In this document: one piece after another, positions 23,531-34,288 of the stretch
Numbering within the stretch: position 1 is the stretch's first letter
Layout: each line of letters opens with the position of its first letter
NCBI GenBank assembly: GCA_022826245.1
Contig: JAJDVG010000040.1
Coordinates: 1 to 64,000, forward strand
Length of the DNA: 64,000 nucleotides
Reading direction: 5' to 3'
DNA from: Gammaproteobacteria bacterium
GTDB lineage: Bacteria > Pseudomonadota > Gammaproteobacteria > Steroidobacterales > Rariloculaceae
Position numbers and translations under genes: made by a program
The notes under the pieces: generated by a model
The model's input: only the letters and a program-made list of their open reading frames with translations
Database searches by the model: none
What the model was told of the DNA's origin: nothing

Positions 23531-24595
23531 TCACCGATGCGCAAAGCTCATCGCCGCGGCGACATCGTCGAGTCCCGCCGCGAGCGCGACGAGGCGGTCG
23601 ATGCCGACAGCGACGCCTGCACAGGCGGGCAGCCCCTGCTCCAGCGCGGCGAGGAAGGGTTCGTCGAGCGGCGCTACCGGCTGGCCTCGCGCGTGCCGGG
23701 TTTCGATTTCCTGGACGAATCGGGCGCGTTGTTCGGCCGGGTCCGTCAGTTCCCGGAAACCGTTCGCGAGTTCGATCCCTCCGGCGAACGCCTCGAAACG
23801 CGCGGCAACGGGCGGTGTCTGCGGCTTGATTGCGGCGAGCGCCGCCTGGCTCGCGGGATAGTCGTGGATGAACGTCAGCACGTCGGGATCGAAACCGGCG
23901 ACCACGGCCTCGCTGAGCGCCAGGTCGAGCAGGGCATCGCGGTGGAGCCCGTCGGGCACGTCGATGCCGAGGCTCTCGAGGCGTCCGGGCAGCCCCGTGA
24001 GGTCGCCGTGCGGATCGATGCCCAGGCAGCGCTCAAAGGCCTGCGCGTATGTCAGGCGCGAGGCGGATTCGAACCGAACCGGTCCTCCGGGGATGCGGCC
24101 GAACCGGTCTGGTTTCTCGGATGTCGACTCGAGCCGGTCTGGTTCCACGGATGCCGACCCGAACGGATCGGGCGCCGACGACAGCGACCCTAGCGCAACC
24201 GACTCGCCGACGGCATGCCGAATGAGCTCGTCGACCTCGTCCATGAGCACCGTTTCGTCCCAGCCCACGCGGTACCATTCGAGCAGCGTGAATTCAGGCT
24301 GGTGCCAGCGGCCGAGTTCCGCGTCACGGAAGACGCGGCAGATCTGGTAGCTGTCGCCGACGCCGGCTGCCAGCAGGCGTTTCATGGCGAACTCCGGCGA
24401 CGTGTGCAGCCAGTGTTGGCGTCCGCCGACGCTCGCGCCGACGCTCTCGATGGCCGGATCGCTGATGCTCGCCGTAGACAGCGCCGGCGTCTCGACTTCG
24501 AGCACGCCTCGCTCGGCGAAGAACTCGCGGATGCGGGCGAGCAGGCCCGCTCTGAGGCGAAGCAGGTCCGGGGACGCGGACAGGACGTACGACAT
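23531..24595 (-). CDS. epmA: EF-P--lysine ligase EpmA (GenX/PoxA, class II LysRS-like)
   Basis: VETPALSTASISDPAIESV; HTSPEFAMKRLLAAG; ELANGFRELTDPAEQRARF; GVAVGIDRLVALAAG. Confidence 0.94.
   Translation of the reverse strand: MSYVLSASPDLLRLRAGLLARIREFFAERGVLEVETPALSTASISDPAIESVGASVGGRQHWLHTSPEFAMKRLLAAGVGDSYQICRVFRDAELGRWHQPEFTLLEWYRVGWDETVLMDEVDELIRHAVGESVALGSLSSAPDPFGSASVEPDRLESTSEKPDRFGRIPGGPVRFESASRLTYAQAFERCLGIDPHGDLTGLPGRLESLGIDVPDGLHRDALLDLALSEAVVAGFDPDVLTFIHDYPASQAALAAIKPQTPPVAARFEAFAGGIELANGFRELTDPAEQRARFVQEIETRHARGQPVAPLDEPFLAALEQGLPACAGVAVGIDRLVALAAGLDDVAAAMSFAHR
24070..24189. repeat. Degenerate 30-bp tandem repeat inside epmA
   Basis: Units at 24100, 24130 and 24160 (CGAACCGGTCTGGTTTCTCGGATGTCGACT / CGAGCCGGTCTGGTTCCACGGATGCCGACC / CGAACGGATCGGGCGCCGACGACAGCGACC) plus a partial unit at 24075; encodes about 4 x 10 aa. 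Confidence 0.8.
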
Positions 24596-24621
24596 CCGGA
24601 TTGCTCAGGTACCCGCCGGGA

Positions 24622-25527
24622 TCATTCGACAGTCCCGGAGTTGAGCTCGACATGGCGGTTCGCGGAGGATTCTGAGGTTTCGCCCCGCGCAGTGAGCGTC
24701 CCGATCGGCATGCCCATCCTGAGCGTCTGGCCGCTCTCGAGCGCCTCGTTCCATACTGCGGCGCCGCGCTCGAAGACCACGATCACCGTCGAGCCGAGGT
24801 TGAAGCGTCCGATTTCCTCGCCCTTGCGGTAAGCGACGGACACCGGTTCATCCCATTGCCTGGCCCGGCCGCTCGGCAACTCGCCGTGCCGGGCCGTGCT
24901 GATGCTCGCGACGTTGAGCGCGCCGACGAGCACGACCGCCATGCGGCCGAACTCGCCCTCAAAGTGGCACACGACGCGCTCGTTGCGGCAGAAGAGTCGA
25001 TCGACGACGCTGGCGGTTGCTTCGTTGACGGCGAACCTGCGGCCCGGGATGTAACGCGTTTGCGTCAGGCCGCCCGCCGCGGGGGCGTGCACGCGGTGGT
25101 AGTCGCGCGGCGCGAGATAGACCGTGGCGTACGATCCGCCGATGAACGCATCGAGCTCCGAGCGCTGCTCGCCGAGCAGCGCCTCGATCCGGTAGCGAAT
25201 CCCCTTGGCCTGCAGGAGCGTCCCGTCGTCGATCGTGCCGTATTCGGTGAGCCTGCCGTCGGCCGGTGACACGATCGATCGCCCGCTGTCGTCGACCGGT
25301 CTTGCCCCGGACTTGAGCGCGCGGGTAAAGAAAGCGTTGAAGGTCGGGTAGTCGGCGGGGCTTGCGAACTCCGCTTCGCTCGCGTCGATGTGGTAGCGCC
25401 TGCTGAACCAGCGGATCAGCGCGTTCTTGACGAAGCGGTTCCCGGTTCGCGCGATGCGATAGACAAGTGCGCCGAGCAGGCGCTGCGGCAACAGCGCCTG
25501 CAGCCCGACGCGAAGCCTGGCTGTCAT
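24622..25527 (-). CDS. psd: Phosphatidylserine decarboxylase proenzyme
   Basis: SPADGRLTEYG; PRDYHRVHAP; FNLGSTVIVVFE autocleavage LGST motif. Confidence 0.95.
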   Translation of the reverse strand: MTARLRVGLQALLPQRLLGALVYRIARTGNRFVKNALIRWFSRRYHIDASEAEFASPADYPTFNAFFTRALKSGARPVDDSGRSIVSPADGRLTEYGTIDDGTLLQAKGIRYRIEALLGEQRSELDAFIGGSYATVYLAPRDYHRVHAPAAGGLTQTRYIPGRRFAVNEATASVVDRLFCRNERVVCHFEGEFGRMAVVLVGALNVASISTARHGELPSGRARQWDEPVSVAYRKGEEIGRFNLGSTVIVVFERGAAVWNEALESGQTLRMGMPIGTLTARGETSESSANRHVELNSGTVE

Positions 25528-26198
25528 GAAGAAGGCGAGTTTGCGTAGCGTGTGCGGATTCGAACGACGTCGGTCGCGATCGCGGCGGCGTCATGGGAGG
25601 AGCCCGAGAACAGCGCCACCAGATCGGCGTCGGGTCCGATCACGTAAACCGTGCCGTTGTGGACCACGTTGTACCACTCACCGTCGCGCTCGTTCTTGTG
25701 CACCGTGACGCCGAGCGCGCCGAGCAGCGGCGCGAGCGCCTCGTCGGACCCGGTGACGCCGATGAACTCGGGGTCGAAGTTGCTCACGTAGTCGCCGATA
25801 CGTTCGGGCGTGTCGCGATAGGGATCCACGCTCACGAAGACGACGTCGGGGACGAGTTCCGGCGCCTGCGTGCGGATTTCGTCCCGGGCGCGGGCGAGCA
25901 CCTGCAGCGTCAGCGGGCAGATGTCAGGGCAGTGCGTGAACCCGAAGAACATGAGGCTGAATCGGCCTTCGAGATCGCTTGTCGTGAATTCGCGGCCGGC
26001 CTGATCGACGAGCACGGCATCGGGAATGGCGAGCGGAGGCGACAGCACCGTCGCGATTTCAGGCTCGGGCATCGTGTTGCGCACCGTCAACGCGAACAGC
26101 ATCGCGAGGCCGACGGCGAGCGCGGCGCCGATGAGGAGCGCAACGACGAGGTTGCTGGTGGCTTTGCCGGTCACGCGGCAAATTATCTCACAAGGCAT
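25524..26198 (-). CDS. SCO1/SenC family copper-dependent assembly / thioredoxin-like protein
   Basis: N-terminal TM; LMFFGFTHCPDICPLTLQVLA (CPxxC); FVSVDPYRDTPE; start may be the downstream in-frame GTG. Confidence 0.9.
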   Translation of the reverse strand: MPCEIICRVTGKATSNLVVALLIGAALAVGLAMLFALTVRNTMPEPEIATVLSPPLAIPDAVLVDQAGREFTTSDLEGRFSLMFFGFTHCPDICPLTLQVLARARDEIRTQAPELVPDVVFVSVDPYRDTPERIGDYVSNFDPEFIGVTGSDEALAPLLGALGVTVHKNERDGEWYNVVHNGTVYVIGPDADLVALFSGSSHDAAAIATDVVRIRTRYANSPSS

Positions 26199-26212
26199 AT
26201 CATCGGCGACCC

Positions 26213-27211
26213 ATGAAAGACGCCGAACCTCGCAAGCGGCTCGAAGCGCATCGGCGCGGCATCGCTACCCGCCGGGCCACGAACGACCAGGAGCTTCGCC
26301 GACGGCTCGAACGCGCCGGGCGCAGTGAGGATTGGGTCGCAACGCTCGCCGACTGGTTCGACGGCCACGACCTCGCGTTCGGCCATGGCACCGACAATTC
26401 CACGGACGAAGCGTACTGGCTCCTGCGCCACCTGCATGAGTGGCGCGACGAGCTCCGGGATGCGCCGCCGGACCGCACGCTGCTCGATCCGCTCGTTGAA
26501 CTCGCCGTCAGGCGCGTGCGCGAACGCAAGCCGCTCGCCTACCTGCTTGGCGAGGCCTGGTTCGCGGGCTTGCGGTTCAGGGTCGACGAACGCGTGCTCG
26601 TGCCGCGCTCACCGATCGCCGAACTGATCGAGCGCCGGTTGGCGCCGTGGTGTGCGCTCGAACCCGGCGACCGGGTGCTCGACATCGGCACCGGCAGCGG
26701 CTGCCTGGGCATTGCCGTCGCAGTCCATTGCCCCGGCACGCGGGTCGACGCGACGGACGTGTCGGCCGATGCGCTCGCCGTCGCGGCCGACAACGTGGCG
26801 CTGCACGGCCTTGAGGATCGGGTCAGGCTGTACCGCGCGGACCTGTTCCCGGATACGGACGCGCGCTATCGCGCTATCATATCCAACCCACCGTACGTGC
26901 CCGCGGCGGAGATCGAGTCGCTGCCGCCGGAGTACGCGCACGAGCCCGAGCTCGCATTACGGGGTGACGCTGCGGGCCTGGGGCCCACGCTGAGATTGCT
27001 CGACCGGGCGGCCGATTACCTGCTGCCGGACGGCGTCGCGATCGTGGAGGTCGGCGACAGCGCCGAGGCGCTCATGCAGGCCCGACCGCGGTTGCCCTTC
27101 GTCTGGGTCGAGCTCGGACGCGGCGGTCACGGGGTCTTCGTGCTCGAGGCGGGCGATCTGCACCGATCCGGGCACAGCGCCGGGGGCGGGGCAGGACGGA
27201 ACAGGACATAG
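26213..27211 (+). CDS. prmB: 50S ribosomal protein L3 N5-glutamine methyltransferase
   Basis: [41 protein letters not shown]-terminal segment typical of PrmB. Confidence 0.9.
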   Translation: MKDAEPRKRLEAHRRGIATRRATNDQELRRRLERAGRSEDWVATLADWFDGHDLAFGHGTDNSTDEAYWLLRHLHEWRDELRDAPPDRTLLDPLVELAVRRVRERKPLAYLLGEAWFAGLRFRVDERVLVPRSPIAELIERRLAPWCALEPGDRVLDIGTGSGCLGIAVAVHCPGTRVDATDVSADALAVAADNVALHGLEDRVRLYRADLFPDTDARYRAIISNPPYVPAAEIESLPPEYAHEPELALRGDAAGLGPTLRLLDRAADYLLPDGVAIVEVGDSAEALMQARPRLPFVWVELGRGGHGVFVLEAGDLHRSGHSAGGGAGRNRT

Positions 27212-27224
27212 GACGATAGGAGCG

Positions 27225-28325
27225 ATGGCGGGCGACACCTTCGGGCGCTTGTTCACGGTGACGAGCTTCGGCGAGAGCCACGGCCCGGCGATGGGCTGTG
27301 TCGTCGACGGCTGTCCGCCGGGGCTCGCGATCGCCGAGAGCGACATCCAGCACGACCTGGACCGCAGGCGTCCCGGGCGCTCGCGCCACGTCAGCCAGCG
27401 CAAGGAGCCCGACCAGGTCAAGATCCTGTCCGGCGTGTTCGACGGCATGACCACGGGCACGGCGATCGGCCTGCTCGTGGAAAACGTCGATCAGCGCTCG
27501 CGCGACTACAGCAAGATCAAGGACAAGTTCCGGCCGGGCCACGCCGACTACACCTATCAGCACAAGTACGGGATTCGCGACTACCGAGGCGGCGGCCGGG
27601 CTTCGGCGCGCGAAACCGTCATGCGCGTCGCGGCCGGCGCCATCGCGCGCAAGTATCTTGCCGAGCGCGCCGGCATCAGGATCAGCGGCTACCTCGCGGA
27701 ACTTGGGCCATTCGAACTGAAGCCCCTCGATCTCGACGCGGTCAACGACAATCCGTTCTTCTGCGCGGAGCCGGCCAAACTCAATGCGCTTGACGGGTTC
27801 ATGGACCGTCTCAGGCGCGCGGGCGATTCCATCGGCGCGCGGATCAACGTGATCGCTTCGAACGTACCGACGGGGCTCGGCGAGCCCGTATTCGACAAGC
27901 TCGAGGCCGACCTCGCACACGCGCTGATGAGCATCAATGCCGTCAAGGGCGTCGAATTCGGCGACGGGTTCCGGTGCATTCAGCAGCGCGGCAGCGAGCA
28001 CCGCGACGAAATCACGCCCGACGGTTTCGCGAAGAACTCTTCGGGCGGCACGCTCGGCGGCATCTCGAGCGGCCAGGACATCCTCACGAGCATCGCGCTC
28101 AAGCCCACCTCGAGCATCCAGGTGCCGGGACGCACCGTGGATACCGAGGGCAAGGCCGCCGACATCGTCACGACCGGCCGGCACGATCCCTGTGTGGGAC
28201 TGCGCGCGACGCCCATCGCCGAGGCCATGGTCGCTCTGACGCTCATGGATCACTACCTGCGCCACAGGGCGCAGAATGCCGACGTCGCTCAGACGGACGC
28301 GGCGGGCACGAAGCGCAGCCCGTAG
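27225..28325 (+). CDS. aroC: Chorismate synthase
   Basis: [58 protein letters not shown]. Confidence 0.97.
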   Translation: MAGDTFGRLFTVTSFGESHGPAMGCVVDGCPPGLAIAESDIQHDLDRRRPGRSRHVSQRKEPDQVKILSGVFDGMTTGTAIGLLVENVDQRSRDYSKIKDKFRPGHADYTYQHKYGIRDYRGGGRASARETVMRVAAGAIARKYLAERAGIRISGYLAELGPFELKPLDLDAVNDNPFFCAEPAKLNALDGFMDRLRRAGDSIGARINVIASNVPTGLGEPVFDKLEADLAHALMSINAVKGVEFGDGFRCIQQRGSEHRDEITPDGFAKNSSGGTLGGISSGQDILTSIALKPTSSIQVPGRTVDTEGKAADIVTTGRHDPCVGLRATPIAEAMVALTLMDHYLRHRAQNADVAQTDAAGTKRSP

Positions 28326-28409
28326 TCCCGGCCGGAGGCGGGACTGCGGGTACCGTCTTCAAACCTTCGCCAACCCTTATTCCCACGATGACCCATTCGA
28401 GTTAGCAAG

Positions 28410-29432
28410 ATGTCCACTACCCATGACGTTGCCGTCGTCGGCGCCACCGGCCTCGTCGGCGAGACCATGATCCGAACCCTCGAGGAACGGAGTTTCCCGG
28501 TCGGCAAGCTGTATCCGCTGGCGAGCAGACGCTCGGCCGGGCGCACGGTCGCGTTTCGCGGCGAGCCGATTCCCGTCGGCGTGCTTGACGACTTCGACTT
28601 CGGGCAGGTGCGGATCGCACTGTTTTCGGCGGGCGGATCGGTCTCGGCCGAATTTGCCCCGCGGGCGGCGGAAGCCGGCGCCGTCGCGATCGACAACACG
28701 TCGCATTTCCGCAGGGATGACGACATTCCGCTCGTCGTCCCGGAAGTCAATGCGCACCGGGTCGCCGACTACACGAACCGCGGAATCATCGCCAATCCCA
28801 ACTGTTCGACGATCCAGCTCGTCGTCGCGCTCAAGCCGATCCACGACGCCGTCGGCATCGAGCGCATCAACGTCGCGACCTACCAGGCCATTTCCGGCGC
28901 CGGCCGCGCCGCGCTCGAAGCGATGAGCGAGGACGCCCACCGGATGGTGGCCGGCGGCGACGCCGCGCAGCGCGGCAAGGAAAAGCACGTCGCGTTCAAC
29001 GCCGTCCCCCACATCGCGGACTTCCTCGACAACGGGTACACGCTGGAGGAAATGAAGATGGTCTGGGAGACGCGCAAGATCCTCGAAGACCCCGCCATCC
29101 TCGTCAATCCCACGGCGGTGCGCGTGCCGGTCCATTACGGGCATTCCGAGGCCGTGCACATCGAGACGCGGAAAAGGATCACGGCGGCCGAAGCCCGCGA
29201 ATTGCTTGGCAATGCGCCCGGCGTCAGCGTCATCGACGGGCATGAAGTCGGCAGCTACCCGACGGCTGCAACGGATGCCGCTCACCGGGACGCCGTTTAC
29301 GTCGGGCGCATCCGCGAGGACCTGTCGCATCCGAGGGGGCTCGACCTCTGGATCGTTGCGGACAACATCCGCAAGGGCGCGGCGCTCAACAGCGTGCAGA
29401 TCGCCGAGATTTTGGCGAAGCGGTTCTTGTAG
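28410..29432 (+). CDS. asd: Aspartate-semialdehyde dehydrogenase
   Basis: VVGATGLVGETMIRTLEER; NPNCSTIQLVVALKPI; VPVHYGHSEAVHIE. Confidence 0.95.
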   Translation: MSTTHDVAVVGATGLVGETMIRTLEERSFPVGKLYPLASRRSAGRTVAFRGEPIPVGVLDDFDFGQVRIALFSAGGSVSAEFAPRAAEAGAVAIDNTSHFRRDDDIPLVVPEVNAHRVADYTNRGIIANPNCSTIQLVVALKPIHDAVGIERINVATYQAISGAGRAALEAMSEDAHRMVAGGDAAQRGKEKHVAFNAVPHIADFLDNGYTLEEMKMVWETRKILEDPAILVNPTAVRVPVHYGHSEAVHIETRKRITAAEARELLGNAPGVSVIDGHEVGSYPTAATDAAHRDAVYVGRIREDLSHPRGLDLWIVADNIRKGAALNSVQIAEILAKRFL

Positions 29433-29521
29433 GGTATTGTTTGGCAATGGATTCGGGGCTTGCTCCACGCGCGATGCCCCGATGCGACTCGCCGGATGAC
29501 ACGCGCGGCGACGGAGGTTCC

Positions 29522-31198
29522 ATGAGAATACCGGCACGTTGGGTCGTCCTGCCGCTGTTGGCCGCGCCGCTTGGCGCAGGGGCGCTTGAACTCGGCGAAA
29601 TCGATATCCGCTCGGCGCTGAACCAGCCGTTCCTGGCGCGGATCGGGCTTCAGGTGGAAGCGCTCGACGAGCGCGAAGGCCTGTCCGTGGAGCTTGCGAG
29701 TCAGGAAACCTTCGAGCGCTATGGGCTCGATCGCCCCGAGTTCCTGTCGTCGCTCGAGTTTCGCGTCGCCCGCACCGCCGACGGCGGCGATTTCGTACTC
29801 GTCAGTTCGCAGGATCCGATCGCTGAGCCGTTCGTCACGATGCTCGTCGAGGCGACCTGGCAGCGCGGCCGAGTTCTGCGCGAGTACACGGTGCTGCTCG
29901 ATCCTCCGCTGCTGCTGCCCGAACCGGTCGCGGCCGTGCCCGTCGAGCCCGCCGAGACGCAAGCGCCGCAAGCGAACATCCCGCGTTCCGCGCCGCCGCC
30001 GCCGACTCCGGAACCGCCCGCACCGCAAGACGCGCCCGCGCTTGAGCCGAGCCCGCAAGCGCCGTCGACCCCGGAGGCGCCCGAACCGCAAGACGCGCCC
30101 GAACCGCAAATTGCGTCCGAGCTTGAGCCGCGCCCGCAAGCGCCTCCGTCTCCCGAAGTGACGCCGGTGCTTGCCGATGGCGGAAGCCACGGCCCCGTGC
30201 AGCGCGGCGAAACGCTCTGGGGCATCGCGGAGTCGTACCGGCCCGAAGACATCACCGTCTACCAGATGCTGGTCGCGCTCTACGAAGCCAACCCGGAGGC
30301 GTTCGGGGCCAACATGAACATGCTCTACGCCGGCGCCGTGCTGCGGATACCGGAGCGAGCCGAACTCGTCAGCTACACCGCGAGCGCTTCCGTGGCCGAG
30401 TTCGTACGCCAGACCGATGAATGGCAGGGACGCGTCCAGCAGCAGGCGCGGTTGCGCCTCCTGCCGCCGGATCCCGATCCCGGTGCTGCCGCCAGCGCTG
30501 CCGAGGCGGGCGCCGCAAGCCGGGATTCCGATGTCGGCGAATTGCGCGAAGAGGTCGCGGCCCTGCGGTCCGAACTCGATGAAAGCCAACGATTGCTCGA
30601 AATCCGGGATCAGGAACTCCGGGATCTGCAGGCGCAGGTCAACGCGGCAGGCGCCGCGGAGCCCGCTGCCGATCCCGAATCCGATCCCGTGTTCGCCGAC
30701 GAGTCCGGGTCCGCTCCCGGCGACGCGACTGCCGAGGATCGCCCGCCCGAACCGGTCGCGGCGCCTTCGTTCGTTTCAAGAGTCTGGCAGTTCGTCACGG
30801 GCCCGCTCGTCCTGATCGCGATCGCCGCGGCGCTCGTCGTGTTCATGGCCTTCCTGTTCCAGCGCCGCCGGCAGCGTTCGGAGCTTCCGGCTTTCGATCT
30901 CAGGATGATGACAGCCGGGCTGCGCGACGCAGACGCGGACCGTGCCGATCCGAAGGGCTCCCGGTCGGAGGACAAGCGGACAGCGGATGCCCCGCCGGAG
31001 GATGCCCCGAAAGCGGATGCGCCGCCGGAGGACGCCCCGACGGCGGATGAGATCGGGTCGAAGCTCGACCTCGCTCGTGCGTACACCGACATGGGCGATG
31101 CCGAGCGCGCGCGCAAGGCTCTTGCCGAGGTGCTCGAGGACGGCGATCCGGACCAGCGCCGGGAAGCGCAAACGCTGCTGGACGCGCTCGACGAGTAA
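29522..31198 (+). CDS. FimV-like protein (LysM peptidoglycan-binding, TM, C-terminal TPR-like)
   Basis: LELGEIDIRSALNQPFLARI FimV N-terminus; HGPVQRGETLWGIAESY; KLDLARAYTDMGDAERARKALAEVLEDG. Confidence 0.9.
   Translation: MRIPARWVVLPLLAAPLGAGALELGEIDIRSALNQPFLARIGLQVEALDEREGLSVELASQETFERYGLDRPEFLSSLEFRVARTADGGDFVLVSSQDPIAEPFVTMLVEATWQRGRVLREYTVLLDPPLLLPEPVAAVPVEPAETQAPQANIPRSAPPPPTPEPPAPQDAPALEPSPQAPSTPEAPEPQDAPEPQIASELEPRPQAPPSPEVTPVLADGGSHGPVQRGETLWGIAESYRPEDITVYQMLVALYEANPEAFGANMNMLYAGAVLRIPERAELVSYTASASVAEFVRQTDEWQGRVQQQARLRLLPPDPDPGAAASAAEAGAASRDSDVGELREEVAALRSELDESQRLLEIRDQELRDLQAQVNAAGAAEPAADPESDPVFADESGSAPGDATAEDRPPEPVAAPSFVSRVWQFVTGPLVLIAIAAALVVFMAFLFQRRRQRSELPAFDLRMMTAGLRDADADRADPKGSRSEDKRTADAPPEDAPKADAPPEDAPTADEIGSKLDLARAYTDMGDAERARKALAEVLEDGDPDQRREAQTLLDALDE
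30983..31050. repeat. Two 30-bp tandem units in the fimV-like gene (PPEDAPKADA / PPEDAPTADE)
   Basis: Units at 30983-31012 and 31013-31042 plus a partial third. Confidence 0.8.
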
Positions 31199-31294
31199 CC
31201 GCGCCAGGCGCGGCAACCCGTCCGGCCGTCTTGTCGGACGCCCGCCAATGCCGCGGCGCGGCCTGTGTTTCCCGCATTGACAGTTGGCCCAGAC

Positions 31295-32104
31295 ATGCCG
31301 AGATTCGCAGCGGGTATCGAATACGACGGAACCGATTTCGTCGGTTGGCAGACGCAGCGCAACGGGCGCAGCGTACAGTCGTCCCTCGCTGCCGCGGTCT
31401 CCACCGTCGCAGCGGAGCAGCTTGCCGTCCACGGCGCCGGCCGGACGGACGCGGGCGTTCACGCCCACCGCCAGGTCGTGCATTTCGATACGGCCGCAAG
31501 CAGAACGCCGCGCCAATGGTTGCTCGGAATCAACTCGAACCTGCCGGATGACGTCGCCGCGCGCTGGGTGACGCCGGTGGCAGCGGACTTCGACGCCCGC
31601 CGCTCGGCGCTGTCGCGAACCTACCGGTACTCGATCGTCTCGAGCGCGACCCGACCCGTGCTCGAGCGCCGCGGCGCCTGGTGGATCCGCGATTCCCTCG
31701 ATCCGGCCGGTATGAGCGCGGCGGCGACCTGGTGGCTCGGCGAACGTGATTTTTCGGCCTTTCGCGCTGCGGGATGTCAGTCGCGCACTCCGAACCGCTG
31801 TCTGAAAGCGGTCGGGATCAGCGCCAATGAATCGCTGACCGTCCTCGAGTTCACCGCCAACGCGTTTCTCTATCACATGGTGCGCAATCTCGTCGGCGCC
31901 CTCGTGCACATCGGTCGCGGCCGGGCGCCGGCGGACTGGGCAGGCGAACTGCTGGCGAGCCGGGACCGCACGCTGGCGCCGGCGACCGCGCCGGCGCGAG
32001 GCCTCACGCTGCTCGCCGTGAGCTATCCGGAATCCTGCGGATTACCCGTCGACAGCGAACGCCCGTGTATCATTCGGTCGTTGGAGTCTACGGTCAGACC
32101 ATGA
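31295..32104 (+). CDS. truA: tRNA pseudouridine(38-40) synthase TruA
   Basis: [36 protein letters not shown]. Confidence 0.95.
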   Translation: MPRFAAGIEYDGTDFVGWQTQRNGRSVQSSLAAAVSTVAAEQLAVHGAGRTDAGVHAHRQVVHFDTAASRTPRQWLLGINSNLPDDVAARWVTPVAADFDARRSALSRTYRYSIVSSATRPVLERRGAWWIRDSLDPAGMSAAATWWLGERDFSAFRAAGCQSRTPNRCLKAVGISANESLTVLEFTANAFLYHMVRNLVGALVHIGRGRAPADWAGELLASRDRTLAPATAPARGLTLLAVSYPESCGLPVDSERPCIIRSLESTVRP

Positions 32105-32961
32105 GCTGGTTCGACAAACTGATGCCGTCGCGTATCCGGACGCAGCGGCGCAGCCGCTCGGTGCCCGAAGGGCTCTGGGTCAAGTGCGAAGCGTGTTCGG
32201 CGCAGCTCTACCGGGCCGAACTCAAACGCAATCTCTACGTCTGTCCGAAGTGCGAGCACCACTTGCGAATCGGGGCTCGCGAACGGCTCGAAATGTTCCT
32301 CGATGCGAACTCCGAGCACGAGATCGCCGCGAAGCTCGAACCGCAGGACCCGTTGCGGTTCAGGGACAGCCGGCGCTATCGGGAGCGATTGTCGACGGCG
32401 CAGAAGGAAACCGGCGAAACCGACGCGCTCGTGGTCATGGCAGGGACGCTCAAGGCCATTCCGCTCGTCGCCGCGGCGTTCGAGTACCGCTTCATCGGCG
32501 GATCCATGGGTTCGGCCGTCGGCGAGCGTTTCGTGCGCGGCGTTCAGTACTGCATCGAGCACCGCCGGCCGTTCGTGTGCTTCTCGGCGAGCGGCGGCGC
32601 GCGCATGCAGGAGGCGCTGTTCTCGCTGTTCCAGATGAGCAAGACCAGCGCGGCGCTCGCGGCCCTGGGCGAGTCCGGGCTGCCGTATGTCTCGGTCATG
32701 ACCGATCCCACGATGGGCGGCGTATCGGCGAGCATCGCCTCGCTCGGCGACATCAACGTGGCCGAGCCGAGATCCCTGATCGGATTCGCGGGTCCGCGCG
32801 TCATTCAGCAGACCGTCGGCGAGACCTTGCCGGAGGGGTTCCAGCGCGCCGAGTTGTTGCTGGAGAAGGGGGCGCTCGACATGATCGTCGATCGGCGCAA
32901 GGTACGCGACGAGATCGCATCATTGCTGGCCAAGCTCACGGATCGTCCGGAAGTTTCTTGA
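32101..32961 (+). CDS. accD: Acetyl-CoA carboxylase carboxyltransferase beta subunit
   Basis: [23 protein letters not shown] zinc ribbon; ATGA overlap with truA. Confidence 0.96.
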   Translation: MSWFDKLMPSRIRTQRRSRSVPEGLWVKCEACSAQLYRAELKRNLYVCPKCEHHLRIGARERLEMFLDANSEHEIAAKLEPQDPLRFRDSRRYRERLSTAQKETGETDALVVMAGTLKAIPLVAAAFEYRFIGGSMGSAVGERFVRGVQYCIEHRRPFVCFSASGGARMQEALFSLFQMSKTSAALAALGESGLPYVSVMTDPTMGGVSASIASLGDINVAEPRSLIGFAGPRVIQQTVGETLPEGFQRAELLLEKGALDMIVDRRKVRDEIASLLAKLTDRPEVS

Positions 32962-32978
32962 GCGGGGGTCGCGCCACC

Positions 32979-34280
32979 ATGGCCGATGCCGGGCGTTTCG
33001 CCACGGTCGACGAATGGCTCGCGTGGCTCGAGACGCTCCATCCGAAGAAGATCGACTTCAGTCTCGATCGGGTTCGCGCGGTGCTCGCCGCGCTCGATCT
33101 GAAGCCGCCGCCGTACCGGGTCATTACCGTCGGCGGCACGAACGGCAAGGGTTCCTGCGTCGCGCTGCTCGAGGGCGTTTATCTTGCGGCCGGCTATTCG
33201 GTCGGCGCCTTTACCTCACCGCATCTGTGGCGGTTCAACGAACGCTTGCGCCTCGACGGCGTGGACGCGACGGACGCGCAGTTGCTCGAACTGTTCCGGA
33301 TCATCGATGCCGGGCGCGGTCCGGTATCGTTGTCCTACTTCGAATTCTCCGCCGTTGCGGCGATCCTGTTCTTCGCCCGCGAACGCGTCGACGTCGCCTT
33401 GCTCGAGGTCGGCATGGGCGGACGGCTCGACGCCGTCAACGCCATCGATGCCGATGCCGCGCTGATCGTCAGCATCGATCTCGATCACCTCGAATGGCTC
33501 GGCGAGGATCGCAATTCGATCGGCCGCGAGAAGGCCGGCATCATCCGCGCGGGCCGGCCGGTCATCGTCGGCGACGCGGAGCCGCCCGATAGCCTCCTGT
33601 CCGCGATCGAGGTCAAGCGCGCGCACGGCATCCTGCGTGGCCGGGACTTCGACTGTAGCGCGAACGGCAGCGAGCTCGCCTTCGTTCGCAACGGAAAACC
33701 GGCCGTGGCGCTCCCGGCGCCGCGTTTCGGTGGAGCGATCCAGACAGCCAATACGGCGGCTTGCGCAGCCACGGTCGATGCGCTGCAGGCGATCCTGCCC
33801 GTGCACCGGGAAGCGCTCGTCGCGGGCCTGCGGCGCGCAAGCGCCCCCGGCCGGTGGCAACGGCTCGCGATCGACGGCGTGGAATGGATTTTCGACGTGG
33901 CCCACAATCCCGCCGCCGCCAACTGTCTGCGGCGCGAACTCGATGGCCTGCCGCCGGTACGACGCACGGTGGCGGTCTTCGCGGCGATGCGGGACAAGGA
34001 ACTCGAGCATCTCGTCGGCCCGTTCATCGCCGAGGTCGAGCGCTGGTTCGTCGCGCCGGTCGATTCCGAACGGAGCGCCTCGCCCGATGCGCTGGCGAAT
34101 CTGCTGCGTTCGCTGGGTTCCGGACGAGTCGAATTGCAGAGCGATGTCGCGAGCGCCTGCCTGTCGGCGCGAGCCTGCGTGCGGCCCGGCGACCGGGCTC
34201 TGGTCTTCGGTTCGTTCTATACCGTCGGTCCCGCTATGGCCGCGCTTGGGCTATACTGCGAACCACGTTCAGTTGGGTAA
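32979..34280 (+). CDS. folC: Folylpolyglutamate synthase / dihydrofolate synthase
   Basis: VITVGGTNGKGSCVALLE; TSPHLWRFNERLRLDG; FDVAHNPAAA. Confidence 0.94.
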   Translation: MADAGRFATVDEWLAWLETLHPKKIDFSLDRVRAVLAALDLKPPPYRVITVGGTNGKGSCVALLEGVYLAAGYSVGAFTSPHLWRFNERLRLDGVDATDAQLLELFRIIDAGRGPVSLSYFEFSAVAAILFFARERVDVALLEVGMGGRLDAVNAIDADAALIVSIDLDHLEWLGEDRNSIGREKAGIIRAGRPVIVGDAEPPDSLLSAIEVKRAHGILRGRDFDCSANGSELAFVRNGKPAVALPAPRFGGAIQTANTAACAATVDALQAILPVHREALVAGLRRASAPGRWQRLAIDGVEWIFDVAHNPAAANCLRRELDGLPPVRRTVAVFAAMRDKELEHLVGPFIAEVERWFVAPVDSERSASPDALANLLRSLGSGRVELQSDVASACLSARACVRPGDRALVFGSFYTVGPAMAALGLYCEPRSVG

Positions 34281-34288
34281 TCCTTGAG

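Noticed and set aside
28324-28345. AGTCCCG/CGGGACT hairpin at the aroC stop as a terminator
   Set aside because: No T-run follows and it overlaps the stop codon; insufficient evidence.
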